Below, piece after piece: positions 17,932-26,652 of a stretch of DNA of 64,000 bases (positions are counted from its first letter, which is position 1; the number at the start of each line of letters is the position of its first letter). A program made the position numbers and the translations under genes. Origin of the DNA: RGIG4097 sp045613765 (GTDB taxonomy: Bacteria > Bacillota > Clostridia > Christensenellales > CAG-917); the NCBI GenBank assembly GCA_045613765.1, contig JAZLBO010000022.1, positions 1 through 64,000 on the forward strand. The letters run 5' to 3'. Under the pieces are notes generated by a model. That model saw only the letters and a program-made list of their open reading frames with translations, made no database searches and had not been told where the DNA came from.

Positions 17932-18642
17932 ATGAAAAGTGTTGCTATCTTGGTTGATGGTGGTTTTTACAAAAAACGTGCTCGTTTTCTTTTTGGAGAT
18001 AAATCTCCGGAAGAAAGAGCCGATGAATTATATCAATATTGTTTGCGCCATGTTGCTTGCAAACAAAAAGATGTAGAGGAGCATTTGGAACTCTATAGAA
18101 TTTTTTACTATGATTGTCATCCGTCAGATAAGAATGTTTTTGATCCTTTAACAGAAAAATCAATTTCGCTGAAGAAAGAACCTGCATATGAATGGAATGA
18201 AAAGTTTTTTGCAGAATTGATAAAAAAACGGAAAGTTGCTCTTCGTATGGGTGAAATTCTTGATGGTTCTTTGGCGTATAGACTTAAGGTTGATGTAACC
18301 AAAAAACTTTGTCGTAAAGAAATTGCTATTGATTCTTTGACGTTAGATGATTTTGAGCTTGAGATCAAACAAAAGGGTGTAGACATGCGTATCGGTTTAG
18401 ATATTGCTTCTATTGCTCATAAGCAACAAGCTGACCGCATTATTCTAATTGCCGGAGATAGTGACTTTGTGCCTGCTGCAAAACATGCAAGGCGAGAAGG
18501 AATTGATTTCGTTTTAGATCCATTATGGCAACCAATAAAGCCTAGTTTGATGGAACATATAGACGGACTTATTTCAAAAACTCATAAACCAGGAAATAAT
18601 ACTAAAGATCCATTGTGTAGCAAACCTATTAAATTAATATAG
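17932..18642 (+). CDS. NYN/LabA-like (DUF88) PIN-fold protein
   Basis: A 236-residue cytosolic protein. The N-terminus SVAILVDGGFYKKR carries the first acidic site, DMRIGLDIASIA a middle one, and ILIAGDSDFVPAAKHARREG the GDSDF motif of NYN-domain ribonucleases. This suggests an RNA-degrading or RNA-binding role. The start at ATG 17932 is preceded by AGAGGTG; an upstream in-frame codon adds only three residues. It is low in GC, has its own promoter, a hairpin leader and a terminator, and no operon partner. It may be horizontally acquired. Related stand-alone genes often sit in defence or mobile regions, which is suggestive only. Confidence 0.78.
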   Translation: MKSVAILVDGGFYKKRARFLFGDKSPEERADELYQYCLRHVACKQKDVEEHLELYRIFYYDCHPSDKNVFDPLTEKSISLKKEPAYEWNEKFFAELIKKRKVALRMGEILDGSLAYRLKVDVTKKLCRKEIAIDSLTLDDFELEIKQKGVDMRIGLDIASIAHKQQADRIILIAGDSDFVPAAKHARREGIDFVLDPLWQPIKPSLMEHIDGLISKTHKPGNNTKDPLCSKPIKLI

Positions 18643-18686
18643 TTTGCAATTAATAATTCATTTGATTAAACTTTTGCCGAAAATGA

Positions 18687-18734
18687 AAAGAGTGGCGCCA
18701 GAAAGCGGTTTAGCGTGACGCCACTCTTTTTTTC
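18687..18734 (+). terminator. Terminator of the NYN-domain gene
   Basis: GAGTGGCG pairs with CGCCACTC around a 21-nt loop and is followed by a T-run. Confidence 0.8.
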
Positions 18735-18743
18735 TGCGCATAT

Positions 18744-19001
18744 ACTTTTTATTTTCTGCATAACTGGTACAACGTTTATTACTGCCATCCATATTGTAGT
18801 TGTGAACGTGGAACAAATGAACGGATAAATCGTGAAATTCGTAGGCATGTTCCAAAGGGCACCGATTTATCAAAATTGACTGAAAGTGATGTGCAAAAGG
18901 TTGAAGATTGGGTGAATCAATATTCACGAAGAATCTTCAACTATGCATCTTCACAGGAGTTGTTTGACCGGCAAATTGAATTGTTGTATTCATCTGGATA
19001 G
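18744..19001 (+). pseudogene. IS30-family transposase relic (C-terminal fragment)
   Basis: In the frame ending with TAG at 18999-19001 the translation contains NVYYCHPY, ERGTNERINREIRRHVPKG, TDLSKL and a C-terminal EDWVNQYSRR stretch. These are recognisable parts of the C-terminal catalytic region of IS30-type DDE transposases, including the conserved glutamate in the ERGTNE context. Everything upstream of about residue 10 of this fragment is missing and there is no start codon or binding site. It is a decayed insertion sequence, cut next to the NYN-gene terminator. Confidence 0.8.
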
Positions 19002-19098
19002 TATTTTATTTCCCAAAGCGAAAAAACCAACAAATAAAGGCAAGAAATGACGCTTGTCCGGTTTACTTTTCGCATTTATTGTTAAAAATTGATCTTTA

Positions 19099-19140
19099 GC
19101 CCCTACCCAAGGCGAAATTTCGCCTTGGATAGGGGGTTTT
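19099..19140 (+). terminator. Strong terminator-like hairpin
   Basis: CCCCTA.CCAAGGCGAAA pairs with TTTCGCCTTGG.TAGGGG, about 17 bp with one mismatch, followed by TTTT. No intact gene precedes it on the plus strand, so it may be the right end of the former insertion sequence or a terminator of the lost gene. Confidence 0.6.
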
Positions 19141-19238
19141 GCTATTAATTATACACAATTTTAATTTTTAAGAAAAAATTGGCAGAAATTGTTGACATTT
19201 ACAAATATTTCTCACTCATCTTCACAAACTACCCCCGT

Positions 19239-19742
19239 ATGAAAAAATCAACACAAAATGTTCCCCCGTCTTCAAAGGAAATCAACCACACAATATACAC
19301 ATTCATACTGCCGATTTTTGTGGCAACTTTTTCTTTATGCCTTCTGTTGTTTGTCCTTGTCAACACCCTGACAAATGCAAGATACAACCACATTGCAAAG
19401 GCATCTGGATTTGAGTTTGAAGTCACTGATGAATTTGTAGATTTTTATGAAAACGAAATCTCTCATCACAAGGTCATTTCCAACCTTGAAGATGAACACT
19501 TTGCCACCCTTGAAAGCAAGTACAATTTGACAAGAAACAAAGTGGCACTTCTCCTTATCCTTGAAGACTTTGGCAAGTTGGTTGACAACCCAAAGACTTT
19601 TGATGAATTGACAAAAACAAGTGATAACAAGTTGATTTTGTATGCTAAAACCCTTGTTAATGCATATAGCCAAAATCTTGACGAAGATGAAAAAGACCTT
19701 TTGAAACTGAAATTCCTCACCCTTTTGAAAGGCAAATCTTGA
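19239..19742 (+). CDS. Hypothetical membrane-anchored protein
   Basis: Not recognised. With the ATG at 19239 the product is 167 residues: a short polar N-terminus, one strong hydrophobic segment (about residues 18-45, TFILPIFVATFSLCLLLFVLV), then a charged helical domain rich in Lys, Asp, Glu and Leu. It is probably a single-pass membrane protein with its C-terminus exposed. No clear Shine-Dalgarno is visible and a TTG at 19179 is also in frame. It stands alone between the transposase relic and the ABC exporter operon. Codon-like composition supports a real gene, but expression is uncertain. Confidence 0.5.
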   Translation: MKKSTQNVPPSSKEINHTIYTFILPIFVATFSLCLLLFVLVNTLTNARYNHIAKASGFEFEVTDEFVDFYENEISHHKVISNLEDEHFATLESKYNLTRNKVALLLILEDFGKLVDNPKTFDELTKTSDNKLILYAKTLVNAYSQNLDEDEKDLLKLKFLTLLKGKS

Positions 19743-20067
19743 AAAAATCAACCCCACAACCACAACAAATCAACACCCTGTTTTTAGGGCGCAAGCCACC
19801 ATCTTCAACCCCTGTCTGTCACCCAAAATACACCCCCTTTCAAACAACAAACAACGTTTTTGTGCAACGGGAATTTCAAGACACAACACACAACAAACTG
19901 ACGTCAAAAAGGCGTCATTTTTTTGTGCATATTTGCATCTTTATACAAGTTTTTTCTTCATAGACACAAAAATCACACTTTTTCAAAAATATTTTTTGAA
20001 ACCTATCTCAAAATTTGTTGATTTTTGACATTTTTGTGTTATCTTAAATAACAAGAGGTTATTTATT
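19743..20067. other. Intergenic region before the ABC exporter operon
   Basis: A short plus-strand frame (74 codons, TTG start) has no binding site and looks spurious. A possible promoter lies at 20016-20044 (TTGTTG, 17 nt, TTATCT), about 25 nt before the exporter start. Nothing else was recognised. Confidence 0.4.
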
Positions 20068-21852
20068 ATGATTTTTGGAAAACCAATCAACAAATACTAC
20101 TTGCGATACGGCTGGGCATTGTTGCTGGGCGTATTGTTTCTTATTTTGGTGGACTATCTTCAATTGGAAGTGCCAGAGTTGTATCGTATGGTAGTCAACG
20201 GCGTCAATAACGGCGAAGTTATGAAAGACGGTGTGATGTACACCTTCAATATGGATTTCATACTCGACGAAATTTGCAAGCCATTTTTTATCATTATTGC
20301 ACTGATTGTTGCAGGTAGATTTGCTTGGCGTATCTGCCTTTTTAGTGCTGCTCACAAGGTGGAAAGAAACCTTCGTGCAAGTATGTTCTCTAAGGCAAAA
20401 GACCTTTCACAACAATACTACCAAGTCAACAAAGTTGGCGATCTTATGTCCCTTTTCACCAATGACGTGAAGACGATACAAGAGTGCTTTGGTTGGGGCG
20501 TTTTGCAAATGAGTGACGCCATCTTCCTTGGTGGATTGGCACTTTACAAGATGTTCAATATGAACTGGATTCTTGCACTGCTCACCCTTATCCCCATATC
20601 AATTTTGTTTGCCATCAGCGTTGTCTTGGGCAAATATATGGACAAAAAATGGGACGAGCGTCAAGCAGCATTTTCTTCACTTTCGGACTTTGCGCAAGAA
20701 AGTTTTTCTGGCATTGCCGTTGTCAAGGCTTTTGTCAAGGAATTCAATGAACTGTGGGCATTCAAAAAACTCAATCGCAACAACGAAGATGCCAACGTTG
20801 CCTTCACAAAGGCATCAACACTTCTCCACGTCCTTGTGACGTTGCTCGTTGAGTCAATCGTCTGCATCATTTTGGGATACGGTGGATATCTTGTCTATCA
20901 ATCCATCTTCAATGCAGGACAACTGATTGAATTTATTGCATATTTCAATGCAATCATTTGGCCTGTCATGGCAGTGTCCGAACTTATTGGTATGCACGCA
21001 ATGGGCAAGGCATCGCTTAGACGTATCGAAAGACTTCTTAATGCAGAAGTTGATGTCAAAGATCGTGAAGACGTTGTGGATATTGAAGAAATCAAAGGCG
21101 AAATTGAGTTTAGAAATCTCAGTTTTACATACCCCGACGCAGACTATCAAGCATTGACAGACGTTTCCTTCAAGGTCAACGCAGGGGAAAGCGTTGGTAT
21201 CATTGGTCGCACGGGCGCAGGCAAGACAACTTTGGTTGACCTTCTTCTTCGTGTGTACAACGTGGAAGACGGCACGCTTTTCATTGACGGACATGACGTC
21301 AACTCTATCCCTATCAAGCGTGTCCGTGAGTTCTGCTCATACGTGCCGCAAGACAACTTCCTTTTCAGCGACACCATTGAAAACAACATTGCATTTTCTC
21401 TTGACAGTGTTGACGCAGATGCAGTCAAAGAAAGCGCAATATTTGCAGGTGTCAATGACGATATCGTTGAATTCCCCATGGAATATCAAACAATACTTGG
21501 CGAGCGTGGTGTGACAGTGTCCGGTGGACAAAAGCAACGTATTTCAATCGCTCGTGCTTTGGTCAAAGATGCACCCATACTCATTTTGGACGACTCTGTT
21601 TCTGCAGTTGACACCAACACAGAAAAGACAATCCTTACAAACCTTGCCAACACTCGCAAGGGCAAGACAACAATCCTTATTGCCCACAGAGTGTCAACAA
21701 TTCAATCTATGGACAAAATCGTTTTCGTTGATGACGGAAAGGTTATTGCCGTAGGCAACCACGACGAACTCTATGAAAACTGCGTAGAATATCGCAGAAC
21801 TGTAGAACTTCAAAAACTCGAAGACGAAAAAGGAGGTGAGTTCAATGCGTGA
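20068..21852 (+). CDS. ABC exporter half-transporter, degenerate-site subunit
   Basis: A 594-residue half-transporter with an N-terminal membrane domain (about six helices, residues 10-310) fused to an ATPase domain. Walker A is IGRTGAGKTT, the signature VSGGQKQR is intact, and Walker B ends LILDDSV, with Asp where a catalytic Glu is usual. That is the pattern of the degenerate partner in heterodimeric exporters such as TM287/288 or BmrCD. AAGAGG precedes the start. The last codons overlap the next gene, which supplies the complementary subunit. The substrate (drug, lipid or peptide) is unknown. Confidence 0.92.
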   Translation: MIFGKPINKYYLRYGWALLLGVLFLILVDYLQLEVPELYRMVVNGVNNGEVMKDGVMYTFNMDFILDEICKPFFIIIALIVAGRFAWRICLFSAAHKVERNLRASMFSKAKDLSQQYYQVNKVGDLMSLFTNDVKTIQECFGWGVLQMSDAIFLGGLALYKMFNMNWILALLTLIPISILFAISVVLGKYMDKKWDERQAAFSSLSDFAQESFSGIAVVKAFVKEFNELWAFKKLNRNNEDANVAFTKASTLLHVLVTLLVESIVCIILGYGGYLVYQSIFNAGQLIEFIAYFNAIIWPVMAVSELIGMHAMGKASLRRIERLLNAEVDVKDREDVVDIEEIKGEIEFRNLSFTYPDADYQALTDVSFKVNAGESVGIIGRTGAGKTTLVDLLLRVYNVEDGTLFIDGHDVNSIPIKRVREFCSYVPQDNFLFSDTIENNIAFSLDSVDADAVKESAIFAGVNDDIVEFPMEYQTILGERGVTVSGGQKQRISIARALVKDAPILILDDSVSAVDTNTEKTILTNLANTRKGKTTILIAHRVSTIQSMDKIVFVDDGKVIAVGNHDELYENCVEYRRTVELQKLEDEKGGEFNA

Positions 21853-23740
21853 GTATTATCCCCTTCTTGCAATCGGTGCAATTCTCGGCACAGTTTCAAC
21901 AATACTTCTCATAGCCTTTGCTCTTGTCAAAGACAAAAAAGAAGCAATGGGCTTTGACCGCAAAATCAAGGATAGCGAAATCATCAAGCGCCTTGCAAAG
22001 TATGCAAGACCTTATTGGAAAAACTTTGTCCTTGTGGGATTTTTGATGCTCATATCAATCGCATACGAAATCCTTTCTCCCCTTATCGTCAAGTACATTG
22101 AGGAACTTGTCCTTCAACAATTTGAGTTGAAGACGCTGTATATTGCCGTTGCCGTGTACGGAAGTGTCCTTGTGCTTTCACTTGTCAGCACCTACTTCCA
22201 ATCATTGATACTGCAAAAGACAGGTCAAAAGATCGTGTCCGGTCTTCGTGAAGACATATTCACTCATATCGAATCACTTTCACACGCTCAACTGCACTCA
22301 ACCCCCGTTGGCAAATTTGTCACAAGAGTCACCAACGATACCAATGCAATTTCACACACGTTTACAAGCATAGTTGTTCAACTTGCCAAAAATATGGTTG
22401 TGGTTGCAGGCGTTCTTGTTGCAATGTTCTGCCTCAACTACTTACTTGCATTGATGATCCTTTGTTTTGTGCCCTTTATCGTGCTCTTTACAATCTTCTT
22501 CCGCAAGTTTACAAGACGTGCATTTAGACGTGAAAAAGATTGCACGACCGACATCAATACATATCTCAGTGAGCACCTTTCTGGCATGAAGATCATCCAA
22601 ATCTTCTCAAAGGAAAACCAAAAGGTTGCCACATTTGAAGAAAAGAACAACAATCTCTACAAGGCAGCCCAAGAAATTATCTACGTCTTTGGCATATTCC
22701 GTCCTCTTATCTACCTTCTCTCTGCATTGGCAACACTCTGCTTGTTCTACGTAGGCTCAAAGGGATACATTGAAGGGGCGACATTTATGGGGCAAGCAAT
22801 TTCAAGTGGTACAATCATTGCTTTCTATATGTACACTTCCAAGTTCTTCAATCCCATCCAAAGCCTTGCAGAACAATTCCACAGTCTTCAATCGTCATTT
22901 GCATCTGCAGAAAAGATTTTCACAATCCTTGATATGCAGCCCGAAATCGTGGACGATCCCGATGCAATCGAACTTGACGAAGTCAAAGGGGAAATCGAAT
23001 TTAAGAACGTTTGGTTCCAATACGTCCCTGACACTTGGGTACTCAAGGACGTGTCCTTCAAGATTGACGCAGGTCAAACAGTGGCATTTGTTGGTGCAAC
23101 GGGTTCTGGCAAGACAACCATCTTGTCACTGCTCTGTCGCAACTACGAAGTGCAACAAGGCGAAATCTTGCTTGACGGCATCAACATCAACAAAATCAAG
23201 GTGTCATCTTTGAGAAAACACTTTGGACAAATGCTCCAAGACGTGTTCCTTTTCTCTGGAACAATCAGGAGCAACATCACCCTTCGTGATGAAGAATTCA
23301 CCGACGAGCAAATTATGGATGCTTGCAGATACGTCAATGCAGACAAGCTCATTGACAAATTGCCCAAAGGTCTTGATGAAGAAGTCCGTGAAAGAGGCAA
23401 CAACTTCTCTGCAGGTCAACGTCAACTTTTGTCCTTTGCTCGTACAATGATTCGCAAGCCCGAAGTTATGATCCTTGACGAAGCCACTGCCAATATCGAC
23501 ACCGAAACCGAGCAACTCATCCAAGACTCTCTTGAAAAGATGATGTCGGTGGGCACAATGCTTATTGTTGCACACAGGCTTTCAACCATCCAACATGCAG
23601 ACAATATTATCGTCCTTGGTGATGGCGAAATCTTGGAACAAGGCAACCACAATGACTTGCTCAAAAATAAAGGCAAGTATCACAGCCTTTATATGCTCCA
23701 ATATGAAAAACAACGTCTTGAAAAGGGCGAAAGTGATTGA
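21845..23740 (+). CDS. ABC exporter half-transporter, catalytic subunit
   Basis: A 631-residue half-transporter with an extra N-terminal helix, then the six-helix exporter domain and the ATPase. Walker A is VGATGSGKTT, Walker B LDEATANID keeps the catalytic Glu, and the signature is the altered FSAGQRQ. Together with the preceding subunit this gives one intact and one degenerate ATP site. AAAGGAGGTGAG, inside the preceding gene, positions the start at 21845, overlapping it by 8 nt, so subunit synthesis is coupled. Confidence 0.93.
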   Translation: MREYYPLLAIGAILGTVSTILLIAFALVKDKKEAMGFDRKIKDSEIIKRLAKYARPYWKNFVLVGFLMLISIAYEILSPLIVKYIEELVLQQFELKTLYIAVAVYGSVLVLSLVSTYFQSLILQKTGQKIVSGLREDIFTHIESLSHAQLHSTPVGKFVTRVTNDTNAISHTFTSIVVQLAKNMVVVAGVLVAMFCLNYLLALMILCFVPFIVLFTIFFRKFTRRAFRREKDCTTDINTYLSEHLSGMKIIQIFSKENQKVATFEEKNNNLYKAAQEIIYVFGIFRPLIYLLSALATLCLFYVGSKGYIEGATFMGQAISSGTIIAFYMYTSKFFNPIQSLAEQFHSLQSSFASAEKIFTILDMQPEIVDDPDAIELDEVKGEIEFKNVWFQYVPDTWVLKDVSFKIDAGQTVAFVGATGSGKTTILSLLCRNYEVQQGEILLDGININKIKVSSLRKHFGQMLQDVFLFSGTIRSNITLRDEEFTDEQIMDACRYVNADKLIDKLPKGLDEEVRERGNNFSAGQRQLLSFARTMIRKPEVMILDEATANIDTETEQLIQDSLEKMMSVGTMLIVAHRLSTIQHADNIIVLGDGEILEQGNHNDLLKNKGKYHSLYMLQYEKQRLEKGESD

Positions 23741-23764
23741 TAAACTGCTTGTTTGGAGAATAAG

Positions 23765-24223
23765 ATGAACAACAAGGCATACAATTATTACGGCGCAGAG
23801 CATAAAATAAACGTGAAAAATTGCTTGTATGACGGCATAAAAAACATACACGATTTATACGACGCTCTCGTCAAATCTTGGTCAAGAGAAACCTGCACCC
23901 AAAGGCTACGGCACAAGTGGACAAAGGAAGATTACACCTGTGGACAATGTGCAATCACTGCCTTTGTTGTGCAAGATATTTTTGGCGGGGACATATATGA
24001 AATCCCTCTTGAAAGCGGTGGCGTGCACTGTTTCAACCTTATTGACGGAGTGGCAGTTGACCTTGCCAGTGAGCAGTTTGGCGACAAGGCAAAAGACTTG
24101 GACTACACAAACAATATCGCACTCCAAGACCGAGAACTTCGTATGCTACAGCCGGGCAAGAAAGAAAGATATGAACTGTTGAAATCCAACCTGAAAGCAT
24201 ATCTTGACGGCAACAAACATTAA
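23765..24223 (+). CDS. YunG-like protein
   Basis: A 152-residue cytosolic protein resembling Bacillus YunG. It has a TCGQCAITAFVVQDIFGGDIY segment (about residues 60-80), then VHCFNLIDGVAVDLASEQF. The Cys-His-Asp order suggests a papain/transglutaminase-like fold, but that is inference. The ATG at 23765 has GGAG at 7-8 nt. It is the third gene of the exporter operon, 24 nt after the catalytic subunit. The function of the family is not established. Confidence 0.7.
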   Translation: MNNKAYNYYGAEHKINVKNCLYDGIKNIHDLYDALVKSWSRETCTQRLRHKWTKEDYTCGQCAITAFVVQDIFGGDIYEIPLESGGVHCFNLIDGVAVDLASEQFGDKAKDLDYTNNIALQDRELRMLQPGKKERYELLKSNLKAYLDGNKH

Positions 24224-24246
24224 AGAAAATCACAAAAAATACAAAA

Positions 24247-24276
24247 GAAAACGCACCGAAATTGGTGCGTTTTTTG
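24247..24276. terminator. Bidirectional terminator after the exporter operon
   Basis: AACGCACC pairs with GGTGCGTT with A/T runs on both sides. It serves the YunG-like gene (plus) and the unknown gene at 24300-24671 (minus). A near-copy lies at 26184-26214. Confidence 0.85.
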
Positions 24277-24299
24277 TTTTATGAAATTTCTCTATTAAG

Positions 24300-24671
24300 T
24301 TAAAAATAAAAATAAGGCAACTGATTATATTCGGGATTATTTCTATACTGGTCGGGAAGATTTGTGTTTGCCATATATTTGTCACGAAAACTATTGTCGG
24401 GCATATCACATAAACAAATATAGGAGCACTTCCCTTCAAGTTCCTTGACAAGCTTGGACTCATATTGAGGAAAAGCAAACTTGTTCAAATACTCAATAAA
24501 CCCATCATCACTGGGGCTTCTCCCCATCTTCCTTTTTATAGATTCTGCTTCAGGTGACTTGCTGAGCCAAGTGCAATATTTAAGACAATGCTCTCTCAAA
24601 TTGTCTGCAACCTCATTGGGCACTGAATATACGTTGCAACTATATGTTTCACCAAGCAATACTTTCTTCAT
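24300..24671 (-). CDS. Unknown protein, paralogue 1 of a sigma-flanking pair
   Basis: Not assigned to a family. The product is 123 residues and soluble, and begins MKKVLLG.TYSCNVY.VPNEVADNL. Conserved cysteines lie near residues 12, 29 and 33. It ends NLPDQYRNNPEYNQLPYFYF, and this C-terminus is almost identical to that of the gene at 26238-26585. AAAGGA lies 7-8 nt before the start. Its promoter layout and its terminator are also duplicated at the second locus, so the whole transcription unit was copied. The two units bracket the ECF sigma/anti-sigma operon. Confidence 0.7.
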   Translation of the reverse strand: MKKVLLGETYSCNVYSVPNEVADNLREHCLKYCTWLSKSPEAESIKRKMGRSPSDDGFIEYLNKFAFPQYESKLVKELEGKCSYICLCDMPDNSFRDKYMANTNLPDQYRNNPEYNQLPYFYF

Positions 24672-24702
24672 AGTTTTTCCTTTTTTTGTGTTTGTTGTTA
24701 TT

Positions 24703-24730
24703 ATTATAGCAGTCTTTATAGTGTTGTCAA
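24703..24730 (-). promoter_or_regulatory. Promoter of paralogue 1
   Basis: On the minus strand there is TTGACA, 16 nt and TATAAT, then AATA. The same boxes, 16-nt spacing and surrounding GCTATAATAATA occur before paralogue 2. Confidence 0.8.
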
Positions 24731-24766
24731 TCTTTTACTTCAAAGGATTGTGTGTACCTTTATAAA

Positions 24767-24795
24767 TTGGATTTTTTATTTTTTTGTGATATAAT
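24767..24795 (+). promoter_or_regulatory. Promoter of the ECF sigma operon
   Basis: TTGGAT, 17 nt and TATAAT. It looks like a housekeeping (sigma-A type) promoter. An additional autoregulated ECF promoter was not identifiable by eye. Confidence 0.6.
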
Positions 24796-24916
24796 CAACA
24801 AAAAGAAACATTTACAACAAGCAATCAACAAACAATTTATCACAAATTTTAATTTTTTTGCTTTTTGATGAAACGTTTTGCGTAGTTGTGAGTCTTATAA
24901 GCGAGGAGGTGAGAAA

Positions 24917-25408
24917 GTGACAGATTTTGAAAAGATATACGCTCAATACTTTGAGGGCGTATACAGATACGTCTTTTCGCTTTGTAAAAACCAATCCGTT
25001 GCAGAAGACATAAGCCAAGATGCGTTTTATAAGGCAATGGAACACATGGATCAATTTGACGGACAATGCAAGTTATATACTTGGTTGTGCCAAATTGCCA
25101 AAAACACATATTTTACATACGCAAAAAAGCAAAGTCGCCATACGGCAGAAACAGACGTCAGTTTGTGCGAGCCCTCAGAGCCAAATTTTGAAGAAAAACT
25201 TTTGAAAAAGGAATCTGCGTGGGAAATTCACAAACTGATACACCAACTTAGCGAGCCATACAAGGAAGTTTTCTCATTGCGAGTCTTTGGAGAATTGTCC
25301 TTCTCACAAATCGGGGAACTATTTGGCAAAACGGACAGTTGGGCAAGACTAATTTTCTATCGAGCAAAAAAGGAATTAAGGAGAGATAGTGATGAAGACA
25401 AATTGTGA
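24917..25408 (+). CDS. ECF-type RNA polymerase sigma factor
   Basis: A 163-residue sigma-70-family factor of the extracytoplasmic-function group. Region 2 is FEKIYAQYFEGVYRYVFSLCKNQSVAEDISQDAFYKA and region 4 is LSEPYKEVFSLRVFGELSFSQIGELFGKTDSWARLIFYRAKKEL, a helix-turn-helix. The start is a GTG at 24917, fixed by AGGAGG 8 nt upstream. Its 3' end overlaps the anti-sigma gene by 17 nt. It probably directs a small regulon in response to an envelope signal sensed by the partner. Confidence 0.93.
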   Translation: MTDFEKIYAQYFEGVYRYVFSLCKNQSVAEDISQDAFYKAMEHMDQFDGQCKLYTWLCQIAKNTYFTYAKKQSRHTAETDVSLCEPSEPNFEEKLLKKESAWEIHKLIHQLSEPYKEVFSLRVFGELSFSQIGELFGKTDSWARLIFYRAKKELRRDSDEDKL

Positions 25409-26159
25409 TATTATTCAAGACATACTACCACTCTACTGCGACAACGTTTGCAGTGAAGTAAGCAGACAAACAGTTGAAGAACATATAAAAGAGTGCGAAA
25501 ACTGCAGAAACGATTTAATGCAAATGCAAAAGGAAGTCAAGGAGCAAGCACCCAAACTTGACGAAAAGAAAGTTGCCAAATCTGCAAAATCTGCTTGGAA
25601 CAAGAAAAAAACAATTGCCTTTGTGGCAGGTTGCCTTGCTGTCTTGTTAGTTATATCTGTGGGGATAGTGGCAGGTTTGACATTTCACATAGCATATTCC
25701 GTCGACGGAAACGACTATGAGGCAATGGCAAAGCATGCACAACAATATCGCGACTATGGAGAATTAACCATAGAAAAAGTTGCAATTAGAGGGAATTACT
25801 TGGCTGCTCTATGCAAAAATGAAGACGGCGAGTGGCTTATGTATGAATTTGAACGTGACGGTATATTCCGCAATCGCTGGGTTGTATCAGGTGGAACAAT
25901 GGGCATACAAGAAGGTGCTATATTCGGCACATTCAATTATGGAAGTCCCATGGGAGAAGCCGTAATTATCGTCTTCGGTGGAGATATTCCCGATGAAGTG
26001 CATAGTTATAAGCTTGAAGTTGGCGGAATAACATATATTTGCCCTATTGATGGTGATACTGTATTAGATATTTATGTAATACAGGATGAAAATGACATCA
26101 GTGCAACTCCTCATGCTTTGGATGCAAATGGAGAAGAAATTCCCGGATATCTTTATTAA
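25392..26159 (+). CDS. Anti-sigma factor with zf-HC2 domain, membrane-anchored
   Basis: A 255-residue protein. The N-terminal zinc-binding anti-sigma domain shows CDNVCSEVSRQTVEEHIKEC..C (HxxxCxxC at about residues 32-39). One transmembrane helix follows (about residues 75-100), then an extracellular sensor-like domain of about 150 residues that I do not recognise. It should hold the co-encoded ECF sigma at the membrane until released. AAGGAG lies inside the sigma gene. A terminator follows. Confidence 0.88.
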   Translation: MKTNCDIIQDILPLYCDNVCSEVSRQTVEEHIKECENCRNDLMQMQKEVKEQAPKLDEKKVAKSAKSAWNKKKTIAFVAGCLAVLLVISVGIVAGLTFHIAYSVDGNDYEAMAKHAQQYRDYGELTIEKVAIRGNYLAALCKNEDGEWLMYEFERDGIFRNRWVVSGGTMGIQEGAIFGTFNYGSPMGEAVIIVFGGDIPDEVHSYKLEVGGITYICPIDGDTVLDIYVIQDENDISATPHALDANGEEIPGYLY

Positions 26160-26183
26160 ATAACGTTTGTATCCACCATATAA

Positions 26184-26214
26184 CAAAACGCACCTTGTTT
26201 GGGTGCGTTTTTTG
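26184..26214. terminator. Bidirectional terminator of the anti-sigma gene and paralogue 2
   Basis: AAACGCACC pairs with GGGTGCGTTT, with A- and T-runs outside. It closely resembles the one at 24247-24276, and the similarity continues to the right into the adjacent minus-strand gene. Confidence 0.85.
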
Positions 26215-26237
26215 TTTTATAAAACTTCTCTATTAAG

Positions 26238-26585
26238 TTAAAAATAAAAATATGGCAACTGATTATATTCGGGGTTATTTCTATATCGGTCAGGGAGATT
26301 TGGGTTTGGCATTGAGTAATCAATGATGCAACCACCTACTATCTCAAGCTCCTCAACAAGCTTAGATTCATACTGAGGAAACTTAACCTTGTTTAAATAC
26401 ACCTTTACAAATCGCTCGTCGCCAGGAAACGGCGGGTATTTCTTTCTGAGCCTCTCCGCTTCGGGTGAGGTCCCGCGCAACCACTCGCAATATTCCATGC
26501 AATAATCATCCAAATTGTCTGCCACCTCATTGGGCACCAAGTACACGTTGCAACTATAGACGCCGCCAAGCAATACCTTTTTCAT
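26238..26585 (-). CDS. Unknown protein, paralogue 2 of a sigma-flanking pair
   Basis: A 115-residue homologue of the protein at 24300-24671. The N-terminus (MKKVLLG..YSCNVY.VPNEVADNL), the PQYESKLVEELE segment and the C-terminal NLPDRYRNNPEYNQLPYFYF are shared. The middle diverges, with a Pro-rich YPPFPGDERF stretch and a different Cys/Asp segment (GGCIIDYSMPN). Two of the N-terminal cysteines remain. The sequence suggests a duplicated unit under diversifying change, as in immunity or recognition genes. No family was recognised. Confidence 0.7.
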   Translation of the reverse strand: MKKVLLGGVYSCNVYLVPNEVADNLDDYCMEYCEWLRGTSPEAERLRKKYPPFPGDERFVKVYLNKVKFPQYESKLVEELEIVGGCIIDYSMPNPNLPDRYRNNPEYNQLPYFYF

Positions 26586-26618
26586 ATTTCTTTCCTTTTG
26601 TTTCTTGTTGTATATATT

Positions 26619-26646
26619 ATTATAGCAACATTGATGGGTTTGTCAA
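26619..26646 (-). promoter_or_regulatory. Promoter of paralogue 2
   Basis: On the minus strand there is TTGACA, 16 nt and TATAAT, then AATA, matching the layout of the paralogue 1 promoter. Confidence 0.8.
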
Positions 26647-26652
26647 CATAGC

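Noticed and set aside
19739..19963. 74-codon ORF after the hypothetical membrane protein
   Set aside because: It starts with TTG without a ribosome binding site and has low-complexity content; no coding evidence.
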